Assembly: GCA_028565635.1 (NCBI GenBank)
Contig: JAOXYB010062657.1
Coordinates: forward strand, 1-10,535
Origin: Phoronis ovalis
Lineage: Eukaryota; Phoronida; Phoronidae
Direction: 5' to 3'
DNA length: 10,535 bases
A model generated the notes under the pieces. That model had not been told where the DNA came from. It ran no database searches and saw only the letters and a program-made list of their open reading frames with translations. How positions within the stretch are numbered: the stretch's first letter is position 1; each line of letters opens with the position of its first letter. The position numbers and the translations under genes were made by a program. Positions 1-9,500 of the stretch are shown here, piece by piece.

Positions 1-361
1 ACTGTACTTCTAAAACATATATGCTAATTCATATTCATAATATGCAATTCCTTTCACCCAAATAGTCAATTTAAGCAACATGATAGGAAGATTCTCAAAA
101 TGTCCTGGCTCTTGTTTGATACTGGGTAATGATTTTGCTACAGAGTAAAGAATTTGATACTGTATTTTACCCAGGCAGGTAGGACTGAATAAGTTTTACA
201 GACAAAAGTTACAGTTTTACCCAAAAGAGACTAAGATCAGTGTAGGCAAGCAGGTAAATGAATTGTATTATTTTCTGCTACTAGGTCAGGAATCAGGTGG
301 TATATTTTCTTGATTATACAATTATTGTTTTATAATAAATGTTGCTTTATCGCATTTCTAG
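1..361 (+). other. MAEL intron, 5' end outside the window
   Basis: AT-rich sequence with stops in every frame and no exon-like stretch. It ends in the acceptor of MAEL exon a. No RNA gene or clear repeat was seen. Confidence 0.75.
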
Positions 362-570
362 GGTTCAGAAACTGCAAGAGTTCACTACTGTTTAAAATGG
401 ATACATAGCCACACTACTCTCCATCAAAACACATTCAGTAGACTGAAAAAAGTGTTCGAATTAGAAGGATTGTTTTTAGACTTGTGTGCTTATGGTGAGA
501 AGCCAATATCTCTAGGATCAGGAATAGATCAACTTACGTCTCATGCCTATGATTATGAGTCAAACACTAG
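362..570 (+). CDS. MAEL: MAEL exon a (MAEL domain)
   Basis: The acceptor is TTTCTAG at 355-361 and the donor AG|GTAAGG at 570/571. The exon starts in phase 0 and ends two bases into an Arg codon. It reads GSETARVHYCLKWIHS and onward to AYDYESNT. The ARVHYCLKWI segment lines up with the TRVNWCLKHM region of vertebrate MAEL. Because the exon begins inside the domain, earlier exons must exist upstream of the window. Confidence 0.9.
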
Positions 571-3500
571 GTAAGGTGGATCAAAGAATCAAGTTAGAAC
601 AATATATTTAGTGCTGCGTCTAGCCAGAAAAGTGTTTCTAGTGGTGTTGATTACAAGTACACATGAGGTGTGGTTATAATAAATGGGAGCTATAAATCTA
701 GTCTGTTTACTATAGAAGTTGACTAGTCAACTACAGGCACACAGCCAACCATTTGCTGACTCAATAAATAAAGCAACTAACTGTTATAATATGCCATTAA
801 AATAATCGACTCTCACTGCTTAAAGTACAAGTTGATACCATGATTATTAGTCCGGGGTGTCCAGAATATCATCAAGCTTCTATAAATTTTCATAACGGCA
901 TGTTATTTCTAAAGGTAAATGGTTTATGAATTAGTGTATGACTGCTCTATGCATTAATACTCAACAAAAAGATATTTACAATCTTTATAATGTTTGGAAT
1001 TTCTTTCTAGATGTAATTTTCATGAAGAAGCAGAGAGCAACTATTGTGCTTTAGCTGATTGTAAGAAAAGAGCGTAAGTAAAATATATTCTAGTTACGAA
1101 GAAATTTATTGCCACTAATGCACCACAGACATGGTGATCATGTACAACACAAAACAAACTACTTAAAACAAACAATAACACTAGTAACAGTTAGAGTATA
1201 TTAAAAACAAAAAACCTACTACAGTAACTAACACTTGCTACTTTATAACTTACATGTGTTATGTCACTTGTTAAAATGTTAATTTTGTACTACTGCGTAT
1301 TCCAATCCCTGTAAAATTCTCAAACCAAGTTTTGTTTTTGTTTCACCGATTTGTTTCAGCTTAAATTGTGGCTTGTATATTGTTTGTTTGCTAAAGTTCG
1401 GTTCAAATTGAATGTTTAATAGACAGGTATGTAATGTTAAGATGTTTCTATACAGTATACAAAAAAGTCAAATATTTTTTTGAGTGACAAAATATATTCT
1501 GAGTGAAGCGTTTTCATAACTTAGGAATTTCAATATTAATGTACTTTGTGAAGTACCTAATTCAAAAGTTAAGTGTTTTCTCCATTTGCAGTTCTGATAC
1601 TAGGTTAAAAATAGTTAAGTTTTATCAAAATCCTAGCTAAGTTAATTTGCATTTGAAATATTTTTGTAGATATTCCATGTCAGAAACATTAGCCGGCATT
1701 TTTGATTTCCAACTTACTGTAAATCATCTGCCACAGCATGACGATACCACCACTTTTACTGTTATTAAGCCGGGCAATGCTCCACAACATATTAAAACAA
1801 AAGCCACCAATGCCCTATCTAGTGGTGGAAAAAATGCATATGGTGCTATGTCTAATCAAAAAGGCAGTTTTGGAGGTGTGGACTACAGATACACACCAGA
1901 GGTATTGGTTTTGATGGCTCTGAATTGTTCACCATTTGTTGTTTTGTATAATTTCATTGACAAAACAATATAAAATACATGTCAGTAGTTTTCAAATGCA
2001 AAAAATAATCAAGATATTCAATTTGTGAAATGGTTGATAAAAAAAATAATTGAAGAAAACCTGTACTTTCATATTCCATGACTTTGTTTATACAAAACTT
2101 TTTATATGGGCATTATTTGAATGCATTTTTCTCTCTTTGCTTTGTATTAGGAGGAAGAGGAAGAAGATGATTTTGAACCAGTTTCTAAACCACCTATGAG
2201 AAGACCAAATGCTCCAGGTATGGCTTGTAACTATATTATATTACTCAGCATACCCGATATCTTGATATTAAAACTTGAACAGGCTGTTATCAAATGCATG
2301 TCAGTTGCATGATTTCTAAAATTCTGTAAATTATCAATTTTTACCACAAAGTATAAGTTAGTCCTTATAAAGCTTAAGGCGAGAAAACAGTGGGCAACCA
2401 AAAATAATTTGGTTGACAATGTGTAACACATAGCTGGCAATGGAAACTTGTTTGAAATTGTGTACCATTTATGAAAAAAGATTATGTGCAATTGATTTTG
2501 GTTTTAGGCATGAATCAGGCTGTTACCACAGGCTATGCCCCTGCAACTTTCTCGTGGGCAGCTGCCACCCAACAGGCACCTAGACAGTCAGCACCCCTTG
2601 CTCAGCCTGCTTTTCACTCTTCCACTTCTCGGCCATCTTCATGGGTAACTACCACAATGAATAATAGTTCACAAATTGTGCCCTCAATGAACCAGACCGA
2701 TTTCCCAATGCTTGGTAAGATACAGTAAAAAGTGCAGTTAATATTCTTAACAGTTTCAATCAGTAGTCAGAAATGTCGCAATGTCTTTTTTATGTAGCTG
2801 TGCATTGAATACTTACCATCTCAACCTCCTGCAAACATATATCTCCTAATGATTCGGTAGCAAGCACTCAAATTATTGCAATATAGACTTGGATAGTTCC
2901 ATTTTAAAATATACGATGCTGCATATACAAATTACATGCAAAACATTTGTCTAAAGCTTACTACAATGTACAACTCAGGTAGAATGGGATTTATTGATGC
3001 ACAGAATGAGTCTCACCAAAATTACAGCACAGTATTGTGCTTTCATAATCAGTGGGTTGTCAATTTTAATTAATATAAAACTATTTTGTCTCGGGTAAAA
3101 TAATTGGGAAAGGAATCCATCCACAAAATTTATGTATATGCTGTTTATAAATAATAATACTTTTTGTAATTTCAGGTGGCATAGGAAGAGGCATTCCGCA
3201 GCAACAACCAGCAGGTTTCCAGGGAGCACCACCCCCTTCTCATGCTCCTCAACCCCCATCTGCTTGGCAGAATACCAATCAGCTAGGTATTATTGAGTTA
3301 ATTAATTTACTATACACACTGTGCTTATGCTGTTTTATTATTAGCAGTAACATTTATAATGTTTTCACTTTAAGTTTTATTAAAAAACATGATTTTCTAA
3401 TTTGATTTTATTTATAAAAGTAGGCAATTTCAAGTGAGTACCAATTGGTACGTTTTTATATTGGCAATATTTTCTCAATAATAATCACCGTAACGTTTCT

Positions 3501-6500
3501 TCTATAATACCCCATTGATAACTCTTTTTTGTGCACTATATCATAATATTATTTTTCTGTATTGATTGCAATAGTATCTATCTAGATTTTGATTCATTTT
3601 TCACAGTCCAAGGCTCGGCTCAGTACAGTTCAGCGAATCAAACTCAGGCAGCACCGCGCCCTGCATGGAATCCTCCTGCTCCTCCCGCTCAGTCTTCTAA
3701 TATGGTGGAACAAGTTCGTCCTGCTATGAATCTATTTAGTCAACAACAAGGTGCTCCAATGCAGCCCCAGTCAGGTAAGAGTCTTGGTCTTGTGTGCTCC
3801 AAAGTACTATGTACATATGCTTCATTTTAAATTGCTATAGTAGACATATTATAACATGTTTTCAGAGAATATTGTGAACATCTTTTAGGAAATTAAAAAA
3901 AAAACGATTAACCAAAATTCTTGTTTCCAGCTTCAAACCAATCTCAGATACCTGTAAGAACGCCATGGGGTGCACCTTCACAGCCTCAGGTTGGCATGAG
4001 ACCAGCATGCATCCCAACCCATCCAGCTCCATGGAGTTGCTCAGCTCCACAGCCAAGAATGCCAAATATGGTATGTGTGCACATATACAATTAATCAAAA
4101 ACTGAACAAGAAATCTTGAGTCTTCTGTGTTAAGGTTTTCATTAGTCTTCATGCTATAAGTAAGATGGAGTTTTTGACTAATTTTGTATTACAAATACTT
4201 GATCAGTAAGACATGAAATAAACTTTCATGCTGATATGGTATGTGCTGATATGGTAGATTGTGAAATTTAGAATATCAAATTTGACTGTCAAAGAGATAG
4301 CCCACAATAATTGGATTGTTTCTGATATTTATAATCTAGTTTTAAGATTTTGCAGAAAGGTAAATCGACCTGAAGTGAATTTTCAGTGTTACAGTATTGT
4401 ACACAAATACTAACTGACTATGACTATAGCTTGTAGGTATAAACTAAATTAGAAAAACAAACAATTTTTTGCATTTTTGAAGTTTGATAAGTATCTGTTA
4501 AAACTGTTCATGTAATGCTTGATCAGAATGATTGTGTTTGTTTAGGTGCCACAACCACCTCAGTCTAGCAGTTGGTCTCAGCCATCTCAGGGTCAGTATG
4601 CAGCAGCAGGTATGTGCTAATTTGAAAATTAAAATATGTCTAATTGCAGATAAAAGCTGGCATTTTGTTCAAAATGAATGTAGATAGTTTTTGAATGACT
4701 GTTTTGTTTTTGTAGCTGTATGTTCAGATATCCTAGGATTGATTATAAAGTTTTAAATACCTCAGATAAGATTTTCTAGGTCTACATATTAAGAAGATTA
4801 TAATTTCAAAGTTGCAAAGTTCTTAAACAGTTTTTGAAAAAATTCAAATGTGCCATAAAACAGCCAATAATAAACAAACTTTTACCACATTTCAAACAAG
4901 AATATATGTACTCTTCATTTCTGAGATTTCCACAAATATGTTAGATTTAAGAGACATTAAGGTTTATATTGATATCAAATGTAGTTTAGAAATTGTTCTA
5001 CTTGTTAACAGCTATCTTTAAATAAGAATGCATAACAGGTTAACTATATCAACAGAACTGTTTATGATGGTAGTAGATCTTTATTAAAGTATTTAGCTAG
5101 ATGTGGCCATGGTCTGAACTGAGGACATCTTCCAGGTGGGTCCCACCACTGGTCAATTCTATCATAGACTTTCACCGGCTCTGACGTATTATGTAATTTC
5201 TTGCACAGATTACAAAAAGTAGTCCTTGCTGTACCTGGAGTACTTTCATTTGTGTAATGCCACCCCATTACCCTGTAGTCCAATTTCCATCTAAAGTATT
5301 CATTATACAAGGCATCAGTTTTATCTAGTAGTTTAAGATAATCAGAAAGATCCTTTGGAGACTTGAAATCGCCTATGTCTATATAGCTGTGATGTGGTAG
5401 TACTTTCTTGTATTGTCCACCCCCATATACAATAGGCACACGGTCATTTTTGTAAGCATTTGTGTACAATTTCTCTGTTATGTAATCAATACAACCCATA
5501 TTTTCAAAGGCAAGATAGAATTTACAATTGTGTGTACAGTTACTGCATGTTGGTTTCCCACATTTTCCATATATGGAGACATTAACATGCTGTTGCAGGT
5601 GCTGGACATACCACTCTCGCTTGCTTCCAGTTGTGCAATGGCTAACAAACCAGCATACCAGTTCAGTTTTATTTTCTGCATAATTCCGTTTAGATAGTTC
5701 TTGTTTTTCTTCAGTTGATTTATTTACAGGCTCTATCCATCCATATGGATGAAATATGTCAGAATTCTGCCTATATGTCATTGTCCAGTTAAAAAATCCA
5801 TTGAAAGGTTCCAGATTGCGATAAAATTTTGTCCTTGCTGCCATTTCCATAATGAAGAAGATATATCTTTGGTAGGGCTTTCTAAATTCTGTGAACGTTA
5901 CTGGATCCCATTTTCCATCCATCATGTGGAGAATTACAGCATTACTTGTATTTATTTCTTTCCTATCATTTGTCAGACGACATTTTACTGGACAGTTCTT
6001 GAATGGGTCACCTTTTGTAGCTGCTATTCCATAGTCCCAGCCTCCATAAAATGGACTCCATGTTAAAATCGTTTTGATTGGTGATTGATCGTTCACTAGA
6101 TTATGTGCCACACTATTTCTGATATATTCTGCTGTTGTACTAGATTTATTACTGAAGTGTTGTAAAAAGCTTTTCCTCTTAGAGTTTGAAATATTTCTCA
6201 CCCAAGTCTGTGTAACAGCGAGAAACTGTAAGACTAGAATGAAAAAATAAATTACAATAAGTAAACTTGTTGTGCTCTGTTTGGTAATTTAAAGGAAATG
6301 GTCCCACATTTCTTTGTCTCTTCTGCGAGCTCTAAATTATGTCAGCAACTATCAGGAATTGAGCGATAATTAATGAAAATTAGAATGGCACTCTGTATAT
6401 AAAATGACAACCTCCACTTCCGTGGATATTTCGATGATCCAGAACCGGATCTTCACTAAAATCTGTTCAATTTGTCCTTGAGACTCACCTGACCCATAAC

Positions 6501-9500
6501 TAATTTAGTTTAAATTAGTTGATAAAGAAATATACAGACAGACTGGTGGATACATAACCTCTGTAGTGAAACATAGATTGCTAATTATAGTGATTTGTAA
6601 CTGTTTACAGTGACTCGTAAATGTTTTACAGGCTATGTTTGTGACACTTATGTTTGTGACACTTCAATAATATAAAAAAATATATTATTGATACTAACAT
6701 TACTTTAATTATAACATTATAGTCAAAAATAAATAACCTAAATGGTCCAAGTTCTTACATGTGTAATCTTCGTGTAATAAATTAAAGATCATAAATAAAT
6801 TGTTTAAAAATATTGTGCTTAAAGTCTGTAGAGAACAAAACTTGTGGAATGGGCAGTTTCCAGTAAGGACATCCCTTAGTGCATGGAGTATGATTGCATT
6901 TAGTTATTCACACACTAACAATGATTAGTTCTTTCTGTAACATTGATCTTTACATTTCTTCCCTTTTCAAAACTTCTGCTTCATAAAACATTTTTTCAAA
7001 GCATTTCCGAAAATGGCACTCATATGTTATGTCTCTACTATAAATTATATGTTATAAAAATCATGTTCATGGCAACATTTTTATAGGACTCAATAATGAT
7101 ACAAGCACATATAATTTAAACAGAACAGAAATTAACATACCTGTTAATATTATTATAAAACCTAAAGTTACTTTAATCAGAAATTTGCTCCATGATGTTG
7201 GCATCTTGCTACGTAACTCGTAATAAATGTGAAGATGGATCTGCTTGCATAAATCTGTCCCTTCATGTCATGCTGTAATCCTCTAAATCCCCAGTCACTT
7301 TAGCTCCTTTTACCTTAGCAGTACTTTGTCGTGGGATATTACTAAATAAACCCTCTTTCTGTTTTTAGATTCAAGTGTCCAAATATATAGATTGGCTAAC
7401 TTTTAATTACACCCATAAGAGCTGGATAAATCAAAATATTGTAAATAAAATAGTCAGGGTGTTGTTCCGTAATTCATTCATGCCAAATGTACATAAAGTA
7501 ATATAATGTGCAGTCATGCATCTGCAGGAGAAGCTATACATAATAATTTAAGAAAATAAACTTATTATTTTATACTATATAAAAAGTCCTACCTAAATTT
7601 CTCATTGTGTGTACTATTTACAATAGGTATAAACCAAACCAAACAATTTCGATTATGGCCTGAAAGAATGCTTTGTGGAATTCTCTTGTTTTTCATAACT
7701 AGGGTGTTTTATACATATTTAAAACTATTTTGTTTCTTGGTTTAAGGTGAGACAGCAAAATATAAATATCCCAAACACTCAAGGTCTCCTGATACATTTT
7801 AACCCATGTTTTTGCAAAAAGACGTATGTTTTTTTTAAACTTAAGATAATAGTCTAAACTTAGTGACACAATGGTATGGTTTGAGCACCATATTTGATGC
7901 GAAATCCATTTTGGGGAACAAAATATGCTTTAATTCTCAAAAAAATAATAGTAAAAAACCTCCATGTCAAGAAATTTTGAACCTGTACTCTTTCAAAATA
8001 TAGATAGTACTTTTATTGATATTTTCATTTAACTGCCCAAAATTAAGTCAAGGTATGGAGTGTTCATACATGTAGGTTATGCTGAGCAACTATAATCTCC
8101 ACTTTAAAGGTACACAATGTATGTGTCTATCAGCATTCTTTGCTTATTCAAGAATATGTGTCTGTTAGTTGTAAATGTATAATGTTGTGTTTTTTATAAA
8201 GTCAGCTCTTAAACTTTGTAAACAATAGACTATTTGCATGCACTTGAGGGTGTGCAGTCAGACCTTTCAATACCTGCATCCTTTCATTACACACAAAACT
8301 TGTTTTGTAAATCTGACTTTATAAAAGCTTTAACTGGTGAAAATTTAACAAAATAAAAAAATATTAATAACTAGATCTAGTTGTTTAATTATTGATATGC
8401 TCACAAAAATGAGATCAAAGAATATCATATTTTTTTGGTTTTGATCGGCATGCAAAGGAATTGCGTGAACGTTCACCGAACTACATCATTGTTCATTAAC
8501 AAAATGATACATGCTGGGAACGTTTGGGTCTGAAACTGGTGGCTCCACCAAGCACATGCAAATAGTTTATTGCGATTGTTTGCTCCCAACCTGTTTAAAA
8601 ATGTGCATAAAATCATTGTTAACTTATGGGATGAATTCTTTAGATCATGAAATTGGATTGTATTGCACACTCAATCGGGCAATTCTAACTGTAAACATTT
8701 TTCTAGAAACCTTGTTATAAATAAATATAAAACAGTAATACGTGAAAAGATTAGTTGACCAAAAACATGTTATTTACCAGCCACAAAATCTTTTACCAGA
8801 CTGAAACTTTTATGACTGCATATTATAAAAATACAGAAAGTTCCTTTATTTTTAGCTCCTGTGCAACCTGGGGCTACATGGGGCCAGGGACCGCCACAGA
8901 TGGGTGGTGTTCAGCAGCCAGCCAGTGGTATGTTTGCAGGTAAGTGGCCAAGCACTGAATCATGTCCTGCACAATAAATATAGAGCGCTATAATATGTTT
9001 ACATGCTTAACTGGATAGGTATTTCGGCCTTTGGAGCTTATAGCAGGGCATGATTTTAACTTGTTGCTGTTTACGATGGGTTGGTGAAAATAAAATCTGC
9101 TTAATATGGGGTACAACCTGAAACATTTTTACATTGGGTATTTTCTTAACCATCGGATACTTACCAAGAGGTATATGTTAGTCCATTGCTGCTTACCAAG
9201 AGATTTATTTTAGATATAATTGAATACCACTATAACTTTGCTCACACCCCTTCCAAATTTTGGCCAAATACCTCTCCGGGATTTTAAGGGTTGAAAATGT
9301 TGGAAGACCCAAGGATAGGCTAAAATTGTATAAAAGTACTAGATTAAAATTCTTTGCATGCATACTTGCGACTATGTATCAATAATTTGCATAATTATAT
9401 AAAAACAGATTAACTAGGAGATATGGTCACTTATAGGTATCATTATATAAGAACTATAATACACTTAATTATGAAAGAGGTATCTTCTCAATGAATTATG

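Larger units (their letters stand above)
6234..7140 (-). other. Fucosyltransferase intron (preferred model)
   Basis: 907 nt on the minus strand, GTATGT to CATTCTAG. It contains the possible alternative start exon, a 10-bp-arm hairpin at 6498-6520 and small tandem repeats at 6589-6663. Confidence 0.75.
4610..8855 (+). other. Long MAEL intron hosting the antisense gene
   Basis: 4246 nt, GTATGT to TTATTTTTAG, roughly seven times longer than any other intron here. It contains the whole fucosyltransferase gene on the other strand. The 450 nt before it and 7205-8855 after it are AT-rich with no exon-like sequence. Minus-strand CCAAT (7395-7391) next to TATATATT (about 7389-7382) is the only promoter-like pair near the guest gene's start and is weak. 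Confidence 0.83.

Noticed and set aside
5413-6066. Plus-strand open frames opposite the fucosyltransferase
   Set aside because: They are shadows of the conserved minus-strand GT10 coding sequence.
5062-6201. Fucosyltransferase as an intronless processed retrocopy
   Set aside because: A phase-matched start exon with a good donor exists upstream, and no poly(A) tract or target duplication is seen.
7381-7395. CCAAT plus TATA pair as the fucosyltransferase promoter
   Set aside because: The two boxes are almost touching, unlike real promoters, and such strings are common in AT-rich DNA; kept only as a note in the intron entry.
8473-8943. Open frames on both strands around 8473-8943
   Set aside because: They are AT-rich, with no composition bias, splice context or recognisable motif. 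The frame ending at 8943 only overlaps MAEL exon j in the wrong frame.
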